From the NCBI GenBank assembly GCA_913046805.1, contig CAJWTA010000023.1, positions 1 through 15,132 on the forward strand: a DNA stretch of 15,132 bases, given 5' to 3'. The notes under the pieces are model-generated. The model did not search any database. It saw only the letters and a list, made by a program, of their open reading frames with translations, and was not told the origin of the DNA. This DNA comes from an uncultured Fidelibacterota bacterium (lineage in GTDB: Bacteria; Marinisomatota; Marinisomatia; Marinisomatales; TCS55). Position 1 is the stretch's first letter. The number at the start of each line of letters is the position of its first letter. The translations under genes were made by a program, and so were the position numbers. Positions 6,178-13,443 of the stretch are shown piece by piece.

Positions 6178-7061
6178 AGTTTGTAAAAGAAAAAGCAAAA
6201 TCTAGATTATCAATATATTTAGAACTGAGCAAACTGAATATATTATCCCTAGTTTTAGTTTCTACTTTTTTAGGATACTATCTTGCAGGACCTGGTATAA
6301 AATCATGGCCTCATTTGATCCTAACTTTGATAGGTACATCGATGACAGCATCTGGGTCCGGAGCGCTTAATCATTATCTTGAACGTGAAACTGACAAACA
6401 AATGGTTCGAACTAAAAATAGACCGCTTCCAGCAGGATTAATTAATCCTGCTGAAGTTTTATCTTTTGGGGTTTTAATGGTCTTGGTTGGAACAACTTTA
6501 CTCGTTTCACAAATAAATGCATTAACTGGTTTTATCGCACTCCTCACCTCTTTTTTATATATTTTAGTATATACACCATTAAAAAAAATTACTTGGCTCA
6601 ATACCTCTATAGGATCTATACCTGGGGCATTACCAATTATTGGCGGTTGGACTGCATCCTCAGACAGCGTAGGTACAATGGCATGGATTTTATTTGCACT
6701 GATGTATTTATGGCAACATCCCCATTTTTATTCTATTGCATGGATGTGTAGAGAGGATTACGCTGAGGCTAAATTCAAAATGCTTCCAGTTGTCGATTCG
6801 TCAGGTAACAGTACACTTCGACAAATATTTTGGCACTTGCTTTTAATGATACCAATTTCAATTATTCCTGTAATTCAAGGATATCTCGGGAACATTTACC
6901 TTATTGGAGTTGTTGTTATTACATGCGTTTTTTTTGCATCAGCACTTCCTTTAGCAAGGGATATGTCACACAAAAACGCTCTTTTGTTATTAAAAGCTTC
7001 AGTTATTTATCTACCATTATTATTATTTGTTATTATTATTGATTTAGGAATCTCAATATGA
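6174..7061 (+). CDS. ctaB: Protoheme IX farnesyltransferase (heme O synthase, UbiA family)
   Basis: This inner-membrane prenyltransferase adds a farnesyl group to heme B to give heme O, the substrate of CtaA. The 295-residue length is typical and the protein is polytopic. The first prenyl-diphosphate site is NHYLERETDKQM (66-77) followed by RTKNRPLPAG, with Glu at positions 70 and 72 where aspartates are common and Asp74 kept. The second conserved region is YTPLKKITWLNTSIGSIPG (133-151). WQHPHFYSIAWMCREDY (180-196) is the CtaB family signature. The start is TTG at 6174, whose last two bases overlap the ctaA stop (TTGA). No better-placed ATG exists and the YLELSKLN segment follows at the expected distance. 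A 24-bp perfect palindrome lies in the coding sequence at 6430-6453. Confidence 0.96.
   Translation: MKFVKEKAKSRLSIYLELSKLNILSLVLVSTFLGYYLAGPGIKSWPHLILTLIGTSMTASGSGALNHYLERETDKQMVRTKNRPLPAGLINPAEVLSFGVLMVLVGTTLLVSQINALTGFIALLTSFLYILVYTPLKKITWLNTSIGSIPGALPIIGGWTASSDSVGTMAWILFALMYLWQHPHFYSIAWMCREDYAEAKFKMLPVVDSSGNSTLRQIFWHLLLMIPISIIPVIQGYLGNIYLIGVVVITCVFFASALPLARDMSHKNALLLLKASVIYLPLLLFVIIIDLGISI
6430..6453. repeat. 24-bp perfect palindrome inside ctaB
   Basis: The arms CAGCAGGATTAA and TTAATCCTGCTG are exact reverse complements with no mismatch. In RNA it would form a 10-bp stem with an AATT (AAUU) loop. It covers the codons for PAGLINPA, directly after the conserved NRPLP segment, and is not followed by a U-tract. 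It is the longest perfect palindrome I found in the window. Confidence 0.88.
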
Positions 7062-7642
7062 ATTTAAACTTTAGAATCAAGATATATTCTGTTGTGGCTG
7101 TCTTTTTAGTCATAACATACATTATAAAACTTACTAGTGAGCAAGAGCCTTTGCCAGTTATCGGAAGTATTCCGGAATTTGAATTTATTGATAGCGAGGG
7201 TCAATCGGTAAACCTTAATACATTAAAAGGAAAAGTTTGGGTTGCGGATTTTATTTTTACAACATGCACAATGGCTTGTCCAATCATGACAGATAATATG
7301 AATACGATTCACAAAAAATATAAAAAAAACGATGATTTAAGATTAGTTTCAATATCGGTTTATCCAGAATATGATACGCCAGAAGTATTAAAGGAATATG
7401 CTTCGCAGTATAATGCTAATACCGATAAATGGCATTTTCTTACTGGCAAAGAGACTACTGTAAAGAATGTTATTAAGAATGGGTTTAAGATTGGTGACTA
7501 TGAAGATATAATTTTTCATAGCGAAAAATTTGCTTTAGTAGACAAGAATGGAATGATTAGATCATATTATAATGGAATGAAAACCGAAGATATGGATAAG
7601 CTTAAAAAAGACATCAATCGTCTTTTAAAACAAAGCTCATGA
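7058..7642 (+). CDS. sco: Sco1/SenC-family copper chaperone for CuA assembly
   Basis: This is a thioredoxin-fold protein anchored by one N-terminal helix (about 8-24) with its domain in the periplasm. It delivers copper to, or reduces the cysteines of, the CuA site of subunit II. Copper-binding residues are Cys70 and Cys74 in FTTCTMACPIM, and His154 in the FHSEKFALVD block. The 194-residue length is normal. One departure: the motif usually read as VDPERDTP is VYPEYDTP (101-108), so the conserved aspartate is Tyr102. AGGAA lies about 7 bases before the ATG, and the start overlaps the ctaB stop (ATGA), indicating coupled translation. Its own stop overlaps the next start in the same way. Confidence 0.95.
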   Translation: MNLNFRIKIYSVVAVFLVITYIIKLTSEQEPLPVIGSIPEFEFIDSEGQSVNLNTLKGKVWVADFIFTTCTMACPIMTDNMNTIHKKYKKNDDLRLVSISVYPEYDTPEVLKEYASQYNANTDKWHFLTGKETTVKNVIKNGFKIGDYEDIIFHSEKFALVDKNGMIRSYYNGMKTEDMDKLKKDINRLLKQSS

Positions 7643-8157
7643 AAACCGAGGATAATTTTTGGATTAAAATTATATATATAGTTTCTGTTGTTATTTCAGG
7701 AGCTGTTGCTTTTTTAATACTAGGACCTAGGCCTGAAGGGGTCAATGGTTCTTTGGATGTCTCCCTACTTCCAAAAGTTAATGCCAGCATAAATGCTATT
7801 ACTACTTTGTTACTTGTCTTGGGTTATTTCTTAATAATTAAAAAAAAGCGCAGATTGCATAAAAATGTTATGCTTTCCTCATTTGCAATGTCTGCAGCTT
7901 TCCTCGTAAGCTATATTATATACCATTGGTTTAAATCTGGACCGAAAAGCTATATAGGTGATTTTTCTACAGTTTATTATTTTATATTAATTACACATAT
8001 AATCTTGGCAGCCATCATTATTCCGCTAGCCCTACTTACTCTTTACAGGGGATGGACTGACAACCTTCAATTGCATAAAAAGATCGCAAAAATAACTCTT
8101 CCTCTGTGGCTGTATGTATCTGTTACAGGAGTAGCAATTTATTTCATGTTATATTAA
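7639..8157 (+). CDS. ctaM: DUF420 membrane protein, CtaM/YozB-like oxidase assembly factor
   Basis: This 172-residue protein has five hydrophobic segments (about 9-28, 50-67, 77-97, 112-136 and 152-171). Family landmarks are LPKVNASINAI (44-54), the histidines His74 (RRLHKNVM), His96, His120 (ITHIILA) and His146 (LHKKIAKITLPLWLYVSVTG). DUF420 proteins include YozB of Bacillus and CtaM of Staphylococcus, which is needed for active heme A-containing oxidase. The conserved histidines suggest a heme or metal role. No separate CtaG/Cox11 gene is in the window, so this may be the partner that matures the CuB/heme a3 site, which is inference. ATGA overlap with sco. It ends the assembly cluster; no terminator is visible after it. 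Confidence 0.85.
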   Translation: MKTEDNFWIKIIYIVSVVISGAVAFLILGPRPEGVNGSLDVSLLPKVNASINAITTLLLVLGYFLIIKKKRRLHKNVMLSSFAMSAAFLVSYIIYHWFKSGPKSYIGDFSTVYYFILITHIILAAIIIPLALLTLYRGWTDNLQLHKKIAKITLPLWLYVSVTGVAIYFMLY

Positions 8158-8240
8158 TTAGATTTATAATTAATAATCATATAGTTGCTCAGTGAATAAT
8201 CTTTCAGTAAGTTAAAGCGTAATACTTTTAAGCCTATTTC

Positions 8241-9929
8241 ATGACTAAAAAACAATCATATTCTTCGCAGGAAGTTTCGAAGTATTTGTCTAAAGCTCCA
8301 GGTGCTGTCAGCGCCTATATTTATGACCTTGAACAGCAAATACAAAATCTTTCACAAATTGGACTAGCTCTTTCAAAAGAGAGAGATATGTCCAAGCTTT
8401 TAGAAATGATTTTGCTCGAAGCGAAACGTATATCCAATTCAGATGGTGGAACATTGTACATGATGACAGATGACAAGAGGCTCAAGTTTGAAATAATGAT
8501 GACAGATTCACTAGACTTCCATATGGGTGGAACTTCAGGGAAAGACATCCCTTTTTACCCTGTAAAGCTATTTGATGATAATGGTGAACCTAACAACTCA
8601 ATGGTTGCTGCATATGTTGGACTTTCAGGAGAAACTGTAAATATTCAAGACGCATACAAAGCCAAAGGTTTTGATTTCTCAGGCACTAAGATGTTTGATG
8701 ACAAAACGGGTTACCATTCAAAATCATTTTTGACTGTCCCATTGAAAAATCATGAAGATGAGATAATTGGAGTTTTGCAGCTTTTAAATGCTCAGACCAA
8801 TAAAACAAAAAAGATTATTGAATTTAGTCCTGACATTCAGAGCAAGGTAGAGGCACTTGCTAGTCAAGCAGCTGTAGCGATTACAAATAAAAATTTAATC
8901 AAAGATCTTGAAAACCTCTTTGAGTCATTTATTAAGCTCATCGCTTCAGCAATTGATGCAAAATCACCCTATACTGGTGGCCACTGCGAAAGAGTTCCAG
9001 AGATCACAATGTTGCTAGCAGATGCTGTTGTCAAAACCAAAACAGGACCATTTGCCGACTTTACTTTAACAGACCAAGAAATGTATGAATTAAAAATAGC
9101 TGCTTGGCTACATGATTGCGGAAAAGTCGCAACTCCAGAGTTTGTTGTGGATAAGTCAACAAAGCTTGAAACGATTTATGATCGTATTCATGAAGTTGAA
9201 ACGAGATTTTCTGTTCTCCAGCGTGATAAGCAAATAATAAAACTAAAGAAGGAACTATCAGTAGAGCGCGATGATTCGCTTAGCGTAGAGCAAAAGAATG
9301 ATAAATTCAAACAGATTAAAAGTGAATATCAAAAGTCAATTCGGCAATTAAAAAAAGACCTCTCTTTTGTGAAAGAATCAAACATCGGGGGTGAATTCAT
9401 GTCTGATGATAAGAAGCAAAGAATTAATGAAATTTCGAATTATAAATGGAAGCCGAATGGTAAAATGCAAAACTTCTTATCAGAGAATGAGGTTTATAAT
9501 TTAACAATTCCAAGAGGGACTTTAACTCCAGAGGAGAGACAGGTCATCAATGATCATATTGTTGTTACTATTAATATGCTAGATGAGTTGCCCTATCCAA
9601 AGCATCTAAAAAATATACCTGAATTTGCAGGTGGACATCATGAAAAACTTGATGGAACTGGATATCCAAAGGGGCTTACAAAAAACGAAATGTCAATTCA
9701 AGCACGTATAATGGCAATTGCAGACATTTTTGAAGCATTAACCGCTCGCGATCGACCATATAAAAAAGGAAAGACCCTAAGTCAGGCGATGCGGATTCTA
9801 GGATTTATGAAAGATGATGCTCATATTGATGCCGATCTTTTTGATATTTTTGTGAAGAAAAAGATTTACATGAAGTATGCTAAAGGGTTTTTAGAGCCTG
9901 AGCAAATAGACGAAGTTACTTTTAAGTAA
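8241..9929 (+). CDS. GAF domain plus HD-GYP phosphodiesterase (probable cyclic-di-GMP hydrolase)
   Basis: This 562-residue cytoplasmic signalling protein has no membrane segment. Residues about 45-215 form a GAF sensor domain (ending in QAAVAITNKNL). The HD-GYP part starts near 230: YTGGHCERV with His248, HDCGK at 291-295, His439 in NDHI, HHEKLDGTGYP at 466-476 and IADIFEALTARDRPY at 493-507. Metal-binding and GYP residues are all present, so activity on cyclic di-GMP is expected. About 110 extra residues lie between HD and GYP (roughly 318-425), starting RIHEVETRF and including a charged, probably coiled-coil stretch (325-378) and the segment NIGGEFM. I recognise this as the mark of an existing GAF/HD-GYP subfamily, not a new fusion. 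There is no GGDEF partner in the window. Probably its own unit or a loose read-through from the assembly cluster. Confidence 0.93.
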   Translation: MTKKQSYSSQEVSKYLSKAPGAVSAYIYDLEQQIQNLSQIGLALSKERDMSKLLEMILLEAKRISNSDGGTLYMMTDDKRLKFEIMMTDSLDFHMGGTSGKDIPFYPVKLFDDNGEPNNSMVAAYVGLSGETVNIQDAYKAKGFDFSGTKMFDDKTGYHSKSFLTVPLKNHEDEIIGVLQLLNAQTNKTKKIIEFSPDIQSKVEALASQAAVAITNKNLIKDLENLFESFIKLIASAIDAKSPYTGGHCERVPEITMLLADAVVKTKTGPFADFTLTDQEMYELKIAAWLHDCGKVATPEFVVDKSTKLETIYDRIHEVETRFSVLQRDKQIIKLKKELSVERDDSLSVEQKNDKFKQIKSEYQKSIRQLKKDLSFVKESNIGGEFMSDDKKQRINEISNYKWKPNGKMQNFLSENEVYNLTIPRGTLTPEERQVINDHIVVTINMLDELPYPKHLKNIPEFAGGHHEKLDGTGYPKGLTKNEMSIQARIMAIADIFEALTARDRPYKKGKTLSQAMRILGFMKDDAHIDADLFDIFVKKKIYMKYAKGFLEPEQIDEVTFK

Positions 9930-9939
9930 ATAATTATAA

Positions 9940-11730
9940 ATGACTTTTGAAATTATATTCGTTTTAGGTCTAATTCTTTTGGCCTTTATTCTTTTTATTA
10001 CAGAAAAGTTTAGTCTTGATGTAACCGCACTTTTGATTTTAACAATCTTATTTGTAGGTGGTTTTTTAACAGTCGACGAGGCAATATCTGGATTTTCAAA
10101 TCCTGCTGTCATTACAATAGGTTTACTTTTTATTTTAAGTCAGGGATTGCAAAAAACCAGGGTCTTAGAGTACTTAATTGTTCGAATAAATAAATTAGTT
10201 TCTAAGTCAAGAAACCTAGGGTTGGGAGTATATCTTTTAACAATAGCTATTGCAAGTGCCTTGATGAATAATACTGCAATTGTCGCTGTTTTCATGCCCG
10301 TAACTATTCGACTAGCACATCAATATCATATGAGCCCATCCAAACTTTTAATTCCTCTTAGTTATGCAGCTATAATGGGTGGTACCTTAACTTTAGTTGG
10401 CACATCAACAAACTTAATTGTTAATTCAATTTATGTAGAGAGTGGCGGAAATGCATTAGGAATGTTCGAATTTGCTAAGTATGGATGGATAACTCTCATT
10501 GTGGGTCTCGTTTATGTTTTATGGATTGCTCCCAGAATATTACCCTCTCGAACAGTTACTTCTAGCTTAACTCAAAGTTACCATATGGCTGGATATTTGA
10601 CGGAAATGAAGATTTCAGCTGACTCACCCCTAGTCGGATCAACATGTCAAGAGCGAAATGTAAACCAAAGCTACGACGTAATAGTTCTTGATATTCAAAG
10701 GGAAGGAAGATTGATCACTTATAATGTTGGAAGGCAGAAATTAAAAGAAGGTGACATCCTTTTTGTGAAGGGATCAGTTGAAAGTTTTTTACGCATGAAA
10801 GAAGTGGAAAAGGTTAACCTTCTTACAGATGAGAAACTTACTCAATCAGAGCTCGAGCAAGATGATAACATACTTGTTGAATGCATGATAACCGATCAGT
10901 CTGATGTCATAGGAAAAACTCTTCGCGAATCACGTTTTAGAAAAAGATTTGGCGCCTTTATTTTAGCTATAAGGAGAGAAGGTTTAATCATACGAAAAAA
11001 AATAGCGCGTGTTGTATTGAACACATACGATACTCTTTTAGTCTATGGGGGAAAAAGACAAATTTCTGAACTTGCAAAGTCTGGTAAATTTATTTTATTA
11101 GGAGAACTTCAGGCTGATCTTGTAAAAGTCCGTTTTTGGTGGCTAAGCATTGTTTGTGTTATATCAACTATAGTGCTTGCAGCAATAGGAATCATACCAA
11201 TAATAAAGGGCGCTTTGGTGAGTATTGTGGTATTGATGACATTCAGAGTTTTATCTCCGAATGAGGCATATGAATCAATACATTGGCAGGTTATTGTGCT
11301 TATTGCATCACTTATTCCTTTGAGTATTGTTATAGAGTCATCTGGTACGGCGGCTTATATTGCAAATTCTATGATCAATTATGTAGATAATTATTCTCAA
11401 GCTACGCAGCCTTATATTTTATTTGCTTTGATTTATTTTGTTACAATGGTAATGACTGAGGTTTCCTCCAATACTGCTACCGCTATTATAATGACTCCTA
11501 TAGTGATTGCTATTACCGGTGAAATGCAGCTTGATTCAAGACCGTTTATTTTTGCTGTATGTTTTGCTGCATCTGCTTCATTTAGTACACCTGTTGGATA
11601 CCAGACAAACTTAATGGTTTATGGACCGGGAGGTTATAAATTCTCTGATTATATCAAGGTTGGAATCCCGCTTGCAGTTACTTTTTGGCTTTTAGCGATA
11701 TTGATTATACCGCTAATATGGTCATTTTAA
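9940..11730 (+). CDS. SLC13/DASS-type permease with two TrkA-C (RCK_C) domains
   Basis: This is a 596-residue inner-membrane transporter of the divalent anion:sodium symporter (ArsB/CitT) superfamily. Both halves carry the substrate/Na+ signatures: MNNTAIV (109-115) with GTSTNLI (154-160), and SSNTATA (509-515) with TPVGYQTN (550-557). Between them are two soluble TrkA-C domains (about 217-292 and 303-384), each with the expected VGxT/IGKT-like start and a GDILFV or YDTLLV strand. Such domains are thought to sense small ligands and gate transport. Substrate cannot be read from sequence; sulfate, dicarboxylates or other anions are possible. It follows the HD-GYP gene by 10 bases without a clear ribosome binding site. 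Confidence 0.9.
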   Translation: MTFEIIFVLGLILLAFILFITEKFSLDVTALLILTILFVGGFLTVDEAISGFSNPAVITIGLLFILSQGLQKTRVLEYLIVRINKLVSKSRNLGLGVYLLTIAIASALMNNTAIVAVFMPVTIRLAHQYHMSPSKLLIPLSYAAIMGGTLTLVGTSTNLIVNSIYVESGGNALGMFEFAKYGWITLIVGLVYVLWIAPRILPSRTVTSSLTQSYHMAGYLTEMKISADSPLVGSTCQERNVNQSYDVIVLDIQREGRLITYNVGRQKLKEGDILFVKGSVESFLRMKEVEKVNLLTDEKLTQSELEQDDNILVECMITDQSDVIGKTLRESRFRKRFGAFILAIRREGLIIRKKIARVVLNTYDTLLVYGGKRQISELAKSGKFILLGELQADLVKVRFWWLSIVCVISTIVLAAIGIIPIIKGALVSIVVLMTFRVLSPNEAYESIHWQVIVLIASLIPLSIVIESSGTAAYIANSMINYVDNYSQATQPYILFALIYFVTMVMTEVSSNTATAIIMTPIVIAITGEMQLDSRPFIFAVCFAASASFSTPVGYQTNLMVYGPGGYKFSDYIKVGIPLAVTFWLLAILIIPLIWSF

Positions 11731-11769
11731 TTTTTTCTCGCTTAGAATAAAAGAAAATTATATTAATCT

Positions 11770-13128
11770 ATGAGTTACTCACATCAGAGAAAAACACCTC
11801 TTAAGTCTTTTCTTAATAATCCAGTTAAATCAATGTGGAATTTGGCTATTCCAATTATGATTGGAATGGGAATCCAGACACTATATACTATTATTGATAT
11901 GATATTTATTGGGAGACTGGGTGGCGATGCTATTGCTGCTGTTGCATTCAATATGCCTATATTTTTTTTCATAATGGGTCTTTCTTTTGGTCTAGGTAAT
12001 GGCGTAACTGCATCTATAGCTAGGTTCATTGGAGCTGAGGATAAAGTAAATGCAGATAATTCAGCTGAACATGCATTAGCTTTTGCATTTATTATTAGCA
12101 CTGTACTTACTCTTTCGGGGTTATTTTACGGAAAACGAATTTTAAGCTTTATGGGTTGCACCAACGAGATTTTACCATTAGCATGGGATTATTTACGTAT
12201 AAGCTGTTATGGTATATCGTTCGGTGTATTTTCAGGATTTTTCAGATCTATTCTTGCCGGTGAAGGGGAAATGAAATTACCCATGATTGTTGCTGGATTA
12301 GGAACAGTATTGAATACCATTCTTGATCCTATTTTTATTTTTTACTTAGACTATGGTGTATCAGGTGCTGCATGGGCAACAACTATAAGTCAAATCATAG
12401 TATGGTGCATTTTTGTGTATATGTTTTTTATTAAAGATCAAACATATGTCCAATTTAAGTTAAAAGATTTTTCACCATCTTCTTACATAATGTTAGATAT
12501 TGTTAAAGTAGGGGTTCCGGTTTCAATGTCGATGATTGTTATGGCATTGGGGCAATTAGTATTTAATAGACTATTAGTTAAATTTTCAACCAGCGCTGTT
12601 GCGGCATACCAAATAGGAGGAAGAATAGACATGCTGGTCTTTTTGCCAATCTTTGGTATCGCTTCTGCGCTAACAACTATAATTGGAATGTTTTATGGAG
12701 CAAATGAAATTGATAAAATTAAGTTTATATCATGGTACGGAATTAAAAGCTCTGTGATAATAACTTCTATTTGTTCAATCTTTTTATTTCTTTTTGCTCC
12801 AATTGTAATAAGCGTATTTACATCCGACAGCTATATTCAAGAGATATCTATTTATTACTTAAGAACAATATCCATTTTGTTTCCATTTATTTCTATTGGT
12901 TTGACTATTGGAAGAATTTTACAGGGATTAGGGACCGGTATGCCATCATTAATTATTACCATCATTAGAGTAATTGGTGTTGCTGGTCCATTGGCATATT
13001 ATTTTACATATGTAATGAATAAGCCAGTAGAATGGATTTGGTACAGTATGTTTATATCTGGTATTTTTGCGACGTTTATTTCAGTAACATGGATTAATTT
13101 AGCGTTTAAAAAATTGTCTAAAGCATAA
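11770..13128 (+). CDS. MATE-family multidrug/metabolite exporter
   Basis: This 452-residue polytopic protein has about 12 helices in two homologous halves. The first MatE repeat (about 22-185) contains WNLAIPIMIGMGIQTLYTIIDMIFIGRLGGDAIAA-type sequence with Asp43 in helix 1. The second repeat (about 246-410) starts VKVGVPVSMSMI and includes AYQIGGRIDML. These are the usual landmarks of NorM/DinF-like Na+- or H+-coupled exporters. Substrate is unknown. The gap of 39 bases to the permease holds only a weak inverted repeat. The ATG has no clear Shine-Dalgarno, but it gives the standard short N-terminal tail before helix 1. Confidence 0.93.
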   Translation: MSYSHQRKTPLKSFLNNPVKSMWNLAIPIMIGMGIQTLYTIIDMIFIGRLGGDAIAAVAFNMPIFFFIMGLSFGLGNGVTASIARFIGAEDKVNADNSAEHALAFAFIISTVLTLSGLFYGKRILSFMGCTNEILPLAWDYLRISCYGISFGVFSGFFRSILAGEGEMKLPMIVAGLGTVLNTILDPIFIFYLDYGVSGAAWATTISQIIVWCIFVYMFFIKDQTYVQFKLKDFSPSSYIMLDIVKVGVPVSMSMIVMALGQLVFNRLLVKFSTSAVAAYQIGGRIDMLVFLPIFGIASALTTIIGMFYGANEIDKIKFISWYGIKSSVIITSICSIFLFLFAPIVISVFTSDSYIQEISIYYLRTISILFPFISIGLTIGRILQGLGTGMPSLIITIIRVIGVAGPLAYYFTYVMNKPVEWIWYSMFISGIFATFISVTWINLAFKKLSKA

Positions 13129-13146
13129 ATTTATAAGGAAAAACTA

Positions 13147-13443
13147 ATGAGTGTTTTAAGTATTGATCAAATAAATAAAAGTTTAAAAAAAATAAACCAA
13201 TGGAAATTCAATGATAATATGATTTCAAGATCATTTAAATTTCCATCTTATATGAGCGGTATCAATTTTGTTGACTCTCTAGCTTTAATATCTGAAAAAG
13301 AAAATCATCATCCCGACATTTTAGTTGGATGGTGTGAAGTAAATGTAGCATTTACTTCGCATGATCTCGGCGGAGTTACAGAAAAATGTGTAAAAATGGC
13401 TGAGTTGACATCTAAATTATTTGAAGAAAAAAAGCAGAGATGA
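13147..13443 (+). CDS. phhB: Pterin-4a-carbinolamine dehydratase (4a-hydroxytetrahydrobiopterin dehydratase)
   Basis: This small cytoplasmic enzyme dehydrates 4a-hydroxytetrahydropterin, recycling the cofactor used by aromatic amino acid hydroxylases. At 98 residues it is of typical length. Catalytic histidines are seen at His54 and His55 (EKENHHPD) and His72 (TSHDLGGVT), matching the family HHP...THD-GG pattern. AAGGAA (13135-13140) lies 6 bases before the ATG. No phenylalanine hydroxylase is in the window, so the partner must be elsewhere or the protein may have another pterin role. Its stop codon overlaps the next start (ATGA), so it is co-translated with the outer-membrane protein gene, a pairing with no obvious metabolic sense. 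Confidence 0.93.
   Translation: MSVLSIDQINKSLKKINQWKFNDNMISRSFKFPSYMSGINFVDSLALISEKENHHPDILVGWCEVNVAFTSHDLGGVTEKCVKMAELTSKLFEEKKQR

Noticed and set aside
6830..7042. Out-of-frame plus-strand ORF in ctaB, and another at 12771-12968 in the MATE gene
   Set aside because: Both are entirely inside real genes in another frame, with a composition unlike a real protein.
8158..8240. Terminator or promoter between ctaM and the HD-GYP gene
   Set aside because: I see no hairpin with a U-tract and no convincing promoter pair in these 83 bases.
9190..9520. Large insertion between the HD and GYP motifs of the phosphodiesterase, considered as a novel domain
   Set aside because: The flanking sequences (RIHEVETRF, NIGGEFM, YNLTIPRGTLTPEER) match what I recall of an existing, widespread GAF/HD-GYP subfamily with this insert.
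11731..11760. Inverted repeat TTTTCT/AGAAAA after the permease gene as a terminator
   Set aside because: The arms are only 6-7 A/T-rich bases, with no U-tract after them; too weak to call.
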